The notes below the pieces were generated by a model. That model was not told the origin of the DNA, ran no database searches, and saw only the letters and a program-made list of their open reading frames with translations. This document shows, piece after piece, positions 1 through 10,400 of a stretch of 64,000 bases of DNA. This stretch comes from Aphrophora alni (Eukaryota > Arthropoda > Insecta > Hemiptera > Aphrophoridae). Location: NCBI GenBank assembly GCA_963513935.1, contig OY740768.1, positions 37,132,368-37,196,367 on the forward strand, written 5' to 3'. Positions within the stretch are counted from its first letter, which is position 1, and every line of letters begins with the position of its first letter. The position numbers and the translations under genes were made by a program.

Positions 1-357
1 ATGATACAGGTGAGAATTGTTTATTTTGCTGCAGTCATGCTGTCCAACTGTTATTTTTATCAATACTTTTTTAATCAAATAATTTTTCGTTTAAATGTAT
101 TTTTTAAACCCAACAATTTAGCCAAAACATATTTAAAATTTAATAATTAATTGAATGGAGATGTTTTTAGACAGTATGAATTATATCACCTATATTGTTA
201 GAGTTATGAATTTTGTTGCTTTAAATTTTCCCCAGAGCCCGAAAAAATTGTTTTTGGAATGATGTAAGTTATGTATGTCTGAAATTTGTGCAGTGTTTTA
301 CAGGCTAAACAAGTACCGATTTGGATAAAATGTGGTGAAAGGGTCATAAATAAATAA

Positions 358-431
<74 letters not shown>

Positions 432-721
432 GGATGCTTTAAAATATCGATTTCTCATAACCGGTTCTATTGATTTTGATAATTATTCCCCTTTAAAATG
501 GAACGTCTAAAGACCCTAACAAAACGTAACTTATAACTCGCCATTTCGCCCAAAATGACGGTTAAGGACTTAATGTTAAAAACTTTTTATAAAGTTATTA
601 TAAAGATCTAATTGATAAAATTTATTAAAATTGATCTATAGATTCCGTCAAAATTTGGTGAAATGTAAAGATTAATTACACAAACCAATTTATCAATTTG
701 CAAGCAAAAGAAAATGGTTTG
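1..721. other. AT-rich DNA without a recognised gene
   Basis: No coding frame of interest. It holds a (TAA)n-(AT)n microsatellite. Directly after it lies a stretch beginning caggatgctttaaaatatcg, which loosely resembles the taggatgtttcaaaagtgg stretch near 51.62 kb and may be a small dispersed repeat. The rest is unassigned. Confidence 0.6.
362..428. repeat. (TAA)n followed by (AT)n microsatellite
   Basis: About ten TAA units are followed without a break by about nineteen AT units. The open frame across it on the minus strand (poly-Tyr/Ile and poly-Leu) is only a translation of the microsatellite. Confidence 0.95.
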
Positions 722-845
722 GTAACACCTCGTCCAAGTAGCATTTCGTCCAGCAGCAAATTTGTTTGAAAAATGCTACATCTCGTCCAGCTCGGTTTTA
801 CAGATGATTAAACAACCTAATGAGTAACACCTCGTCCCGACGAAT
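722..845 (-). repeat. Cluster of four inverted copies of the minisatellite core motif
   Basis: Four matches to the reverse complement of the array core GGACGAGATGTTAC occur here: gtaacacctcgtccaa at 722, gcatttcgtccag near 741, gctacatctcgtccag near 774, and gtaacacctcgtcccg near 824. They are irregularly spaced at about 20-50 bp and are not part of a regular tandem array. Confidence 0.8.
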
Positions 846-1219
846 AGTTGACAAGGGTTGGGGAACGCAATTCAGTTAGTCGGAGGTCCTTGACATCTGT
901 GATTGTGCGACACCACCTGACACACCCTCACCCATCCCACTCCCATTATTTACTAACGAAGACTTTAGAATTTTAATGTTATTCTTATATGTGATCTCTA
1001 GTAGTCAACATCTTTGTGAACTATGGGGTTTTCAACAACCATAAGAGGCCAACCTAGTTTAATTGGTACCTGTACACAAAGCTAACCTAACCTAACCTAA
1101 CCAAACCCTAGAATCAGAAATCTAATTGTGACACTTAAAGATGAAGCAGAAAAGTCTTAAATGAAATTCTCAAGAATTGATCTAAATTAGGAGTAAAGAG
1201 TGAGTATGATAAAATATCT
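846..1219. other. Unique spacer between inverted motif cluster and minisatellite, with interstitial (TTAGG)n
   Basis: This spacer has no tandem structure and no coding frame. At 1082-1102 it contains four perfect CTAAC/TAACC units, i.e. (TTAGG)4 on the minus strand, the canonical insect telomere repeat in an interstitial position. Confidence 0.7.
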
Positions 1220-4200
1220 TTTCTTGGAATTTTGACAAGAAGTTACCGGGACGAGATGTTACTAGTGGGCAGGTAGAGAGGTAACCCAAGCCTCTGTTCC
1301 TGGAATCTGGACGAGATGTTACTAGTGGGAAGGTAGAGAGGTAAACCCAAGCCTCTGTTCATGGAATTTGGACAAGAAGCTACCGGGACGAGATGTTATT
1401 AGTGGGCAGGTAGAGAGGTAAACCCAAGCCTCTGTTCCTGGTTTGGACGAGACGTTACCGGGACGAGATGTTACTAGTGGGCAGGTAGAGAGGTAAACCC
1501 AAGCCTCTGTTCCTGGTTTGGACGAGACGTTACCGGGACGAGATGTTACTAGTGGGCAGGTAGAGAGGTAAACCCAAGCCTCTGTTCCTGGTTTGGACGA
1601 GACGTTACCGGGACGAGATGTTACTAGTGGGCAGGTAGAGAGGTAAACCTAAGCCTCTGTTCCTGGTTTGGACGAGACGTTACCGGGACGAGATGTTACT
1701 AGTGGGCAGGTAGAGAGGTAAACCCAAGCCTCTGTTCCTGGTTTGGACGAGACGTTACCGGGACGAGATGTTACTAGTGGGCAGGTAGAGAGGTAAACCC
1801 AAGCCTCTGTTCCTGGTTTGGACGAGACGTTACCGGGACGAGATGTTACTAGTGGGCAGGTAGAGAGGTAAACCCAAGCCTCTGTTCCTGGTTTGGACGA
1901 GACGTTACCGGGACGAGATGTTACTAGTGGGCAGGTAGAGAGGTAAACCCAAGCCTCTGTTCCTGGTTTGGACGAGACGTTACCGGGACGAGATGTTACT
2001 AGTGGGCAGGTAGAGAGGTAAACCCAAGCCTCTGTTCATGGAATTTGGACAAGAAGCTACCGGGACGAGATGTTATTAGTGGGCAGGTAGAGAGGTAAAC
2101 CTAAGGCTCTGTTCCTGGTTTGGACGAGACGTTACCGGGACGAGATGTTATTAGTGGGCAGGTAGAGAGGTAAACCTAAGCCTCTGTTCCTGGTTTGGAC
2201 GAGACGTTACCGGGACGAGATGTTATTAGTGGGCAGGTAGAGAGGTAAACCTAAGCCTCTGTTCCTGGTTTGGACGAGACGTTACCGGGACGAGATGTTA
2301 CTAGTGGGCAGGTAGAGAGGTAAACCCAAGCCTCTGTTCCTGGTTTGGACGAGACGTTACCGGGACGAGATGTTACTAGTGGGCAGGTAGAGAGGTAAAC
2401 CCAAGCCTCTGTTCCTGGTTTGGACGAGACGTTACCGGGACGAGATGTTACTAGTGGGCAGGTAGAGAGGTAAACCCAAGCCTCTGTTCATGGAATTTGG
2501 ACAAGAAGCTACCGGGACGAGATGTTATTAGTGGGCAGGTAGAGAGGTAAACCTAAGCCTCTGTTCCTGGTTTGGACGAGACGTTACCGGGACGAGATGT
2601 TACTAGTGGGCAGGTAGAGAGGTAAACCCAAGCCTCTGTTCCTGGTTTGGACGAGACGTTACCGGGACGAGATGTTACTAGTGGGCAGGTAGAGAGGTAA
2701 ACCCAAGCCTCTGTTCCTGGTTTGGACGAGACGTTACCGGGACGAGATGTTACTAGTGGGCAGGTAGAGAGGTAAACCCAAGCCTCTGTTCCTGGTTTGG
2801 ACGAGACGTTACCGGGACGAGATGTTACTAGTGGGCAGGTAGAGAGGTAAACCCAAGCCTCTGTTCCTGGTTTGGACGAGACGTTACCGGGACGAGATGT
2901 TACTAGTGGGCAGGTAGAGAGGTAAACCCAAGCCTCTGTTCCTGGTTTGGACGAGACGTTACCGGGACGAGATGTTACTAGTGGGCAGGTAGAGAGGTAA
3001 ACCCAAGCCTCTGTTCCTGGAAATTGGACGAGATGTTACCGGGGCGAGATGTTACTAGTGGGCAGGTAGAGAGGTAAACCTAAGCCTCTGTTCCTGGAAA
3101 TTTGACGAGATGTTACCGGGGCGAGATGTTACTAGTGGGCAGATAGAGAGGTAAACCCAAGCCTCTGTTCCTGGAAATTGGACGAGATGTTACCGGGGCG
3201 AGATGTTACTAGTGGGCAGGTAGAGAGGTAACCCAAGCCTCTGTTCCTGGAATCTGGACGAGATGTTACTAGTGGGCAGGTAGAGAGGTAACCCAAGCCT
3301 TTGTTCCTGGAATCTGGACGAGATGTTACTAGTGGGCATGTAGAGAGGTAAACCTAAGCCTCTGTTCCTGGAAATTGGACGAGATGTTACCGGGGCGAGA
3401 TGTTACTAGTGGGCAGGTAGAGAGGTAACCCAAGCCTCTGTTCCTGGAATCTGGACGAGATGTTACTAGTGGGAAGGTAGAGAGGTAAACCCAAGCCTCT
3501 GTTCATGGAATTTGGACAAGAAGCTACCGGGACGAGATGTTATTAGTGGGCAGGTAGAGAGGTAAACCCAAGCCTCTGTTCCTGGAAATTGGACGAGATG
3601 TTACCGGGGCGAGATGTTACTAGTGGGCAGGTAGAGAGGTAACCCAAGCCTCTGTTCCTGGAATCTGGACGAGATGTTACTAGTGGGAAGGTAGAGAGGT
3701 AAACCCAAGCCTCTGTTCATGGAATTTGGACAAGAAGCTACCGGGACGAGATGTTACTAGTGGGCAGGTAGAGAGGTAAACCCAAGCCTCTGTTCCTGGA
3801 AATTGGACGAGATGTTACCGGGGCGAGATGTTACTAGTGGGCAGGTAGAGAGGTAAACCCAAGCCTCTGTTCCTGGAATCTGGACGAGATGTTACTAGTG
3901 GGAAGGTAGAGAGGTAAACCCAAGCCTCTGTTCATGGAATTTGGACAAGAAGCTACCGGGACGAGATGTTATTAGTGGGCAGGTAGAGAGGTAAACCTAA
4001 GCCTCTGTTCATGGAATTTGGACAAGAAGCTACCGGGACGAGATGTTACTAGTGGGCAGGTAGAGAGGTAAACCCAAGCCTCTGTTCCTGGAAATTGGAC
4101 GAGATGTTACCGGGGCGAGATGTTACTAGTGGGCAGGTAGAGAGGTAAACCCAAGCCTCTGTTCCTGGAAATTGGACGAGATGTTACCGGGGCGAGATGT

Positions 4201-4951
4201 TACTAGTGGGCAGGTAGAGAGGTAAACCCAAGCCTCTGATCCTGGAAATTGGACGAGATGTTACCGGGGCGAGATGTTACTAGTGGGCAGGTAGAGAGGT
4301 AAACCCAAGCCTCTGTTCCTGGAAATTGGACGAGATGTTACCGGGGCGAGATGTTACTAGTGGGCAGGTAGAGAGGTAAACCCAAGCCTCTGTTCCTGGA
4401 AATTGGACAAGACGTTACCGGGACGAGATGTTACTAGTGGGCAGGTAGAGAGGTAAACCCAAGCCTCTGTTCCTGGAAATTGGACGAGATGTTACCGGGG
4501 CGAGATGTTACTAGTGGGCAGGTAGAGAGGTAAACCCAAGCCTCTGTTCCTGGAAATTGGACGAGATGTTACCGGGGCGAGATGTTACTAGTGGGCAGGT
4601 AGAGAGGTAAACCCAAGCCTCTGTTCCTGGAAATTGGACGAGATGTTACCGGGGCGAGATGTTACTAGTGGGCAGATAGAGAGGTAAACCCAAGCCTCTG
4701 TTCTTGGAATTTGGACGAGATCTTACCGAACAAGATGTTACTATTGGGTAGGTAGAGAGGTAAACTCAAGCTTCTTAGCTGGTTTGGACGAGATGTGACC
4801 GGGACGAGATGTTACTAGTGGGCAGGTAGAGAAGTAAACTCAAGCCTCTGTTCCTGGTTTGGACGAAATGTTACCGGGGCGAGATGTTACTAGTGGGCAG
4901 GTAGAGAGGTAAATACCAGCCTCTGTTCCTGGAATTTGGACGAGATGTTAC
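1220..4951. repeat. Minisatellite array, about 50 units of 75/77/60 bp
   Basis: The unit contains GGACGAGACGTTACCGGGAC, CGAGATGTTACTAGTGGGCA and AGGTAGAGAGGTAAACCCAA, then GCCTCTGTTCCTGG. Period is exactly 75 bp in the block at about 1440-3015 (ggtttgg variant) and 77 bp in the blocks at about 3015-4700 (ggaaattgg variant). A 60-61-bp variant lacks the segment between two internal copies of CGAGATGTTAC, so it looks like a recombination product of that internal direct repeat. A ttcatggaatttggacaagaag marker unit recurs at spacings of 677 and 452 bp, which equal 77+8x75 and 77+5x75. At 3504-3933 it recurs every 214-215 bp (77+77+60/61), a trimeric higher-order repeat. Each unit can form a small hairpin, AGAGG-loop-CCTCT. 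The last units before 4951 are the most diverged, as expected for array edges. Confidence 0.97.
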
Positions 4952-5267
4952 GACACGAAAGAAAATTACGGTTCTGGGTTAATAAAAGAAAAAAAGAAAA
5001 GAAAAATGAACTTTGACCACTGCGTGTAAGAATGTTTGTGCACAATTTATTTTTTGTTGTTGTTCAAGGTTTATACTTTATGCCCGAGGGGGTAAAAAAT
5101 GTACGGTGTTCACCCAGCATCGTGAGGATGATTGGAAAGTTATAATTGTTAGTTAACTCTGGTTGAGAATGCTAGAGCCGCTACGGGACTTAAATGTGCT
5201 AACTACATATTACCGGACTAAAAACAAGCCACCCAACAGGGCTACCGTACGTCATTTATTTTTCCCA
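4952..5267. other. Unassigned spacer
   Basis: Moderately GC-rich for this window (for example around 5070-5250), with no open frame, no tandem repeat and no match to the repeat families defined elsewhere in the window. Confidence 0.5.
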
Positions 5268-5500
5268 TTGTTTAAAGGTAAAAACTTCTGTCATTATTAC
5301 TCATTAAAAATAAAATGAAGAGCCCTTGACCTCGAATACTCTAATAGCGTTAGAAGAGAACAAGAGCTGGTAATGAGAGACCTGATAGGAAAGATGAAAG
5401 CAATTGATCTAACACAAGACTACATGAAAAAGTGTAGATCCAGCTAAGATCCTTGGGAATGCGTTGCTATAGGCGAGACTCTGAGGGTCCTACGCCCTTG
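5268..5500 (-). mobile_element. SINE-like family copy A
   Basis: The sequence matches the family found here in eleven places. The diagnostic blocks, read on the plus strand, are aatactctaatagcgt, agagacctgataggaaagat, atctaacacaagactac and gtgtagatccagct. The A-rich/hairpin tail end lies on the left (ttgtttaaaggtaaaaac), so the element is on the minus strand. It is nearly full length and diverged. Confidence 0.8.
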
Positions 5501-6569
5501 ATTCACGGAGTTTTGAAAGGGTATAATGAAGATAAGGTACCATCATAACCATAACTAAGTGAAACAGATTTCAGGTCATCAATGGTTTCATTTTTCGGTC
5601 AGAAGGATCTCATTACGGTGAACTCGACACATAATCCGCCATGGTGACGCCTACCTTTCTACTGAATTTTGTGGAAATAACAGTTTGTTTTGTTTTAAAA
5701 TGTATAGTAAAATAATAAACATTTAATTAAAATTTGCGATTAGTTGTTTAATAGATTATATACAAGTTTTCACTCTAATATAAATCCATAAAAAAAAAAA
5801 TTATCATTTTAACACAGCGGATGTTCACAACTTATTGTTTGATCATGCGAATATCGATTTAGATAAATTAATTTTGATAATCAGGATATGATTAATGATA
5901 CACGGGATGCAGTTTATCAGAAAAAACATGGAAGAACGTAAATTTATTTTGGTGTTCAGTTTGATAGCAGTATTATTACATTGCAAAACACAAAGTTGAA
6001 ACAAAAACTTGTTATTTATAGATTCGTATAGAAATAAATGTCGAAAAATTATTTCAAATGGTCACCATTTTGAAAATTTCCAACCATTTTGTTATATATA
6101 TATATATATATATCTTATTCGACGTTTTGCGAAACCTAACATTTAGACTTCAAATATTATTGAAAAATTTTAACGTATTTTGTGGTTATATTTTTAACGG
6201 TTTTGTGCTCTTATAACAGTTATAACTCTTTTATTTTTAATCGTGGAAAATTCGTTTTGGCATCATTAGATACAGATTCGACACCTGTAAAATGAACTGT
6301 TGTGGTATGTTACAGGTAAAATGTTTCTTGGAAAAAACGATTTAAACAAACTTGTTAATTAATTGATAGTTATTATGCAATTTACCTACTGATATTTTGA
6401 TTAATTAATTTGTCCAATGATTTGTAAAAGCAAATTTATACTGAGCATATCAAATTTGATCTAAGTCGGGCTAAAAATTGCGAACCGTAGAGCGTTTTCT
6501 CTACATATATATATTTTACGTATAATCATGTATATATATATATTACATACATACATATTACTGAATACA
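5501..6569. other. AT-rich intergenic DNA
   Basis: No coding frame is seen. It contains a (TA)11 run at 6092-6113 and shorter (TA) tracts near 6505-6545. Nothing else is recognised. Confidence 0.6.
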
Positions 6570-6780
6570 CTCTCAGAGGCATATTTGAGTACTAGTGAGT
6601 GCGAATTTTAATCCCGAGGTACGCTACCTGGATCTACACCTTTCTTCGTCTTGTCTCAGGTTAGATCCCTATTTTTTATCTTTCCTATCAGGTCTCTCTT
6701 GACCAACTCCGGTTCTCTTCCGATCCTGACGATATTAGAGTATTCAAAGGCTATGAATCTCTTCTTAAATCTTATTTTGT
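6570..6780 (+). mobile_element. SINE-like family copy B
   Basis: Sense-oriented copy with the family blocks tagtgagtgcga, tggatctacacctttcttcg, ggttagatccct, cctatcaggtctctcttgac and attagagtattcaaagg. The hairpin-and-A-rich tail is missing, so it is 3' truncated or decayed. It keeps the B-box-like ggttagatccc. Confidence 0.8.
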
Positions 6781-8455
6781 AAATGTATATTATAAATAGT
6801 AGCCTACAAATTACATAAAATTGTTATAATATACATACTTGTTATATAAATTAATTAAAGAAGCCGTTTTGGTATTTACGAAGAAATAAACACAAGGAAG
6901 ACTCGAAATGTAATATATTTTTGAACATTTCGCTAATTCTTCTGACATTCAGTAAAAAATGGCGTCAAATTACTTTAATGTATAGGATCGGAAGACATTT
7001 CAAGGAGTTGGGTTTCAGTCTTATCGTAAAATTATTTCGATAAAAATTGGTAAACAAAAGTACTCTTCTAGTGTTAATTTTAAAAGCACATTGTTAAATT
7101 TAATGATACAGACTAAAATTATTGTAAGTAATTTGTATTATTTTTCAGTTTACTACTGATTTTTTAAATAAACACTTTCCAAAAAATATACGCTGCAAGG
7201 CTTTTAAGGGGGGTTTTAAATGATAGTCTCAAATGAAATAAATCGTTATGCCCCATGTTTAAAGTGAGAGAGCGGGTTTGAACACAACCATCAGTACTCA
7301 ATACGCCCTTCGCAATCTGTTAACTTTGAATACTATTCTACCCTTGCACAGTAAAACATATATTCCGTTTTCATTATTCACTGTACACAATAAAATAACG
7401 TGGGTAGACGTATGTATAAACAGCAAATCCTTTTTATTATCTCTCCGTTTTCTTACAAGTTAATTTTAAATATGTGTGTATTTTATGTATTATTTTACCC
7501 CTAATGAAACATATTTTATAGTATATTAGTGAATACAATAGTAATATATGAACCACGCTCCTGTAGACAAAATGTGTGCAGAAAGGTGAATTCCATTCTA
7601 AACTTCAAATTCTTTATTAATTTTATCATAACAATGTAGTGCTATTTTAATTTTATTATACAAAATAAGTTTCGCGATTTTACTAAAACAGAAAAATATA
7701 ATACATTTTTAATGGGGGTGCCCTTATAACTTACGGATTCCAAAAATAACACAATACAGTTTGTTTCTGGGTCTTCTTTTTGTAATTTGTACAGCAATTT
7801 GTTTTGTAGTTTATTTACAAATTTTGTGTATATTACCTACGTACGTTTTGTTTATATTAGAGTAAACATATAGTTTTCTTTCTATGTAAACATTTTTTTA
7901 AAATCTAATCGGGACTCTTTTTCATCAGAAATGCCACATGAGCTTAGCCAGTGGTATTTCTATTTTCTACTCCCAAATGATTGATTTATCTCTGTATTTA
8001 TTTTGGGATGGAACTTTGTTTCAATTAATGTTGTTCTATTAGTATATCATGTTTGTTTTTTAGATGAAATAAAAATTAAATTTTAATCGTGCTGTTGTGT
8101 AAAAATTATATTTAGAAAAGAAACAAAAACTAACAGTATAATTGAAGAATTGTTGAAATCGAATTCTAGTAGGAATAAAAAATAGAGAATGTGAGAATAT
8201 TCATAGTCTCAAAGCTATAAAAGAATTTTTTTAAAAAATAAAGTTAAAAATCATTGTTTTTATTTACAAGTTTATCCGTATGTATTTATTATTATTGAAA
8301 TATTTCATTTTGAGTATCAATAAGAAAAAAAAGTATGTAAAAAATGGCACCTCCTTTAAAAACAAAATTTAAAACTCGAGTTTTGTAATTCACAATTAGA
8401 CCTTTGAAGGAAAATATTAGTAAAATAATCGTGCAAATCGGCCCTGCCAGTATTT
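6781..8455. other. AT-rich intergenic DNA
   Basis: No supported gene. The open frame at 7278-7463 has no recognisable motif and biased low-complexity composition, and is treated as chance. No tandem or inverted repeat of note. Confidence 0.6.
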
Positions 8456-8835
8456 AGAGCGAAAGCGAGAGAAGAGTGACAGAAGAAGAAAAAGAAAAAG
8501 AAAGGCATGGATGAAGGAAAAAGGTAAAAAATTATAAAGATAAATAAACAGTCAGAGATACATAGATAGCGAGAGGTAAAAAAGGGAGAAAAGGATAACG
8601 AGAGAAGATAACAGATAGAGAAGACAAATACAGGATGGGGTAAAGAGAAAATGGGGGGAGAAATCAAGAGACTAGAAAAAGGTAAATGGAAAGTAAATGG
8701 AATATACAAAGAAAGAGATATGGTTGAATGAACGAAATAGTTACAGCGAGAAATGGAAGAGATGAGAAAATGGATGTGATAAAGAGAGAAAGAAAAAGTT
8801 AATTGAAAGAGAAAAAGATCGGGGTAGAAGGTTAT
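8456..8835. repeat. Long purine-rich strand (degenerate GA-rich tract)
   Basis: Over almost 400 bp the plus strand is dominated by A and G, with repeated gagag, gaaaaag, ggagaa and gagata words and few C or T. It looks like a very old (GA)n/(GAAA)n expansion. The opposite-strand open frame at 8356-8709, rich in Phe, Ser and Leu, is a by-product of this composition and is not annotated as a gene. Confidence 0.75.
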
Positions 8836-9569
8836 GGGAATAGAGGATTGTATAGTCTTCGATTGTTTGTGATTTTAGTTTTAGACAGGCCTGAAAGGAA
8901 AAGTTGATACGTTTTTATTCGAAATATTTAAATGTCGTTTATAAACTTTGAAATCGAGAATATAATATACTTGCATTTTGCGATACACATACCGCATTTA
9001 AAAGACGAAGAATGAGTGCAATATTCTATTCAACATATGGAAATGTGTCATGATAATCTTACAGCGATAGCAAGCAAGCAATTCATGGAATATGATTAAA
9101 TTTCACAGTTATAGTGTCGTATTAAACTTTCTTGATCAACGTACGACTAATTAGTAACATTTATTTGATTATAATTTTTGTAAGGATTAAAGTATAATTA
9201 TCTATTGTGTAATACATAATTTGGATTTCAGTTCAATGAAGCAATCAATTAGAAATTAAAATTAAATTAGGAGTTAAACATTGTTCATTATACCTAAAGG
9301 CAATTAATTCCAGAGAGTATCAATTTAATTAGTTTTCGTTCGCATAAATTATCAGAATAGAATTTCAAAGGTTAAACCATGATTAGGTTTTCAACAGTAT
9401 ATACAAAGCCATGAATTAGTTAACAATGTAGGTGGAGGAGGAAAAGACTATTTGAAAATTTTATATGGGAACTCTAACCAAGAGAGGAATTATATGTAAA
9501 TGAGGAAAGTTATATACTAATAGAATTTGCAAGGTTGGGAATTAAAAAAGAAATTCTTTTATTGCAAGT
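8836..9569. other. AT-rich intergenic DNA
   Basis: No gene, repeat or RNA is recognised in this stretch. Confidence 0.5.
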
Positions 9570-10400
9570 AGGGTCAGATTTCTGTCCTGGTTTTGCCTGT
9601 AAGCGTATTGTGCATTATCATTCATACGTAATTCCTTTTTCAGGTTTTTGGAAAACCTTGAGATATTTCAGTTGATGTTGTCCTGTTTTCCTACCTAACC
9701 TCCACTCCACCTAAGCACCTAAGAACATAATCCGTTTCCTGCTCAAAGCTGAGAGGACAGAAGGTCTGGTACAAAAACTCCATTCTGTGGAGATGACTAC
9801 GAAACATTCAGTGACCAGTCAACAATCCAACCACTTTCCTTAGATCTAACCTGTTCAGCTTAAGGGTTCCTCTGTATTGATTCTTGAATGGGGCGTGAAC
9901 ATCCTCTTAGATTGTACATAGCCTTCAGTTCTCTCTTACTTGTCGTAGTATAAGATGCTCTAAAGACAGGCTTTCTACCGATGAAGATGCATTCAGGTCC
10001 TGCTTTAGTGCACATGTCTACCACCTAATTGCCAGTAATGCCCATATGTCTCGAGACCCAAAACAGAATTTAGTTATTCGTTTTGATCAGGGTTTTGAAG
10101 GCGATAGACAATCCGCACACTATCTTGGATGTATAGTTTGTTAAAAGCAGAAAGTTGCCTTGCTGTTGGTGTTTATATAGATGGTCTTTCCTCTATATCT
10201 CCTTTCTACATTCCTCCTCAAACATTTCTTCCAGTTAAAATACAGTTATCAACTTATTCAGGTTTAGTTTGACACTCTTCTTGGGTCTGACATCGTAAAC
10301 CCATTATCCTTGGAGGTTTTAGATGTGTAGGTGAACCAAGTCTGTGCATTCCTTATTTATAGCTAGTTTCGCGTTGAGATCACACGTTTTCTATTGGAAA
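9570..10400 (-). pseudogene. Relic of a non-LTR retrotransposon ORF2: RNase H domain plus C-terminal region
   Basis: This block is clearly less AT-rich than its surroundings. Translated on the minus strand across several frameshifts and stops, it gives the order typical of RNase H and tail regions of insect non-LTR elements. A segment KTIYINTNSKATF (near 10.16-10.20 kb) resembles the D-S-x-A-A-L motif with the catalytic Asp replaced by Asn. It is followed by a degraded W-V-P-G-H-x-G-like region (near 10.05 kb). Next come LKLNRLDLRKVVGLLTGH and MFRSHLHRMEFLYQTFCPLS (near 9.75-9.87 kb). These resemble the family's L-T-G-H and L-x-x-h-L-x-x-M-G motifs and the Cys/Glu-rich tail (FEQETDYVLRC). No upstream reverse transcriptase domain is recognisable beyond 10.4 kb, so the copy is a 5'-truncated or eroded fragment. 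Clade (R1-, jockey- or related) cannot be decided by eye. Motifs are seen in translation; the family call rests on memory of such elements. Confidence 0.65.

Larger units (their letters stand above)
722..4951. mobile_element. Putative TIR-bracketed element with an expanded internal minisatellite
   Basis: The left boundary reads GTAACACCTCGTCCAA (722-737). The right boundary of the tandem array reads TTGGACGAGATGTTAC (4936-4951), its reverse complement with one mismatch in 16. The left 125 bp carries four copies of this motif on one strand, and the array carries about fifty on the other. Oppositely oriented subterminal repeats are known from several cut-and-paste DNA transposons, where they bind transposase. 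No transposase frame is present, so the element would be non-autonomous. I see no clear target-site duplication next to these 16-mers. Alternatives are an ordinary minisatellite grown from one arm of an old inverted repeat, or element ends that lie further out. The inverted motif is directly visible; the mobile-element reading is inference. Confidence 0.45.

Noticed and set aside
1220..4951. CRISPR-like array
   Set aside because: Units are contiguous and nearly identical with no unique spacers, in an evidently eukaryotic genome; it is a minisatellite.
8356..8709. 117-codon Phe/Ser/Leu-rich membrane-like frame
   Set aside because: It coincides with the purine-rich strand; hydrophobic codons arise from the pyrimidine-rich complement, and no start context or domain supports it.
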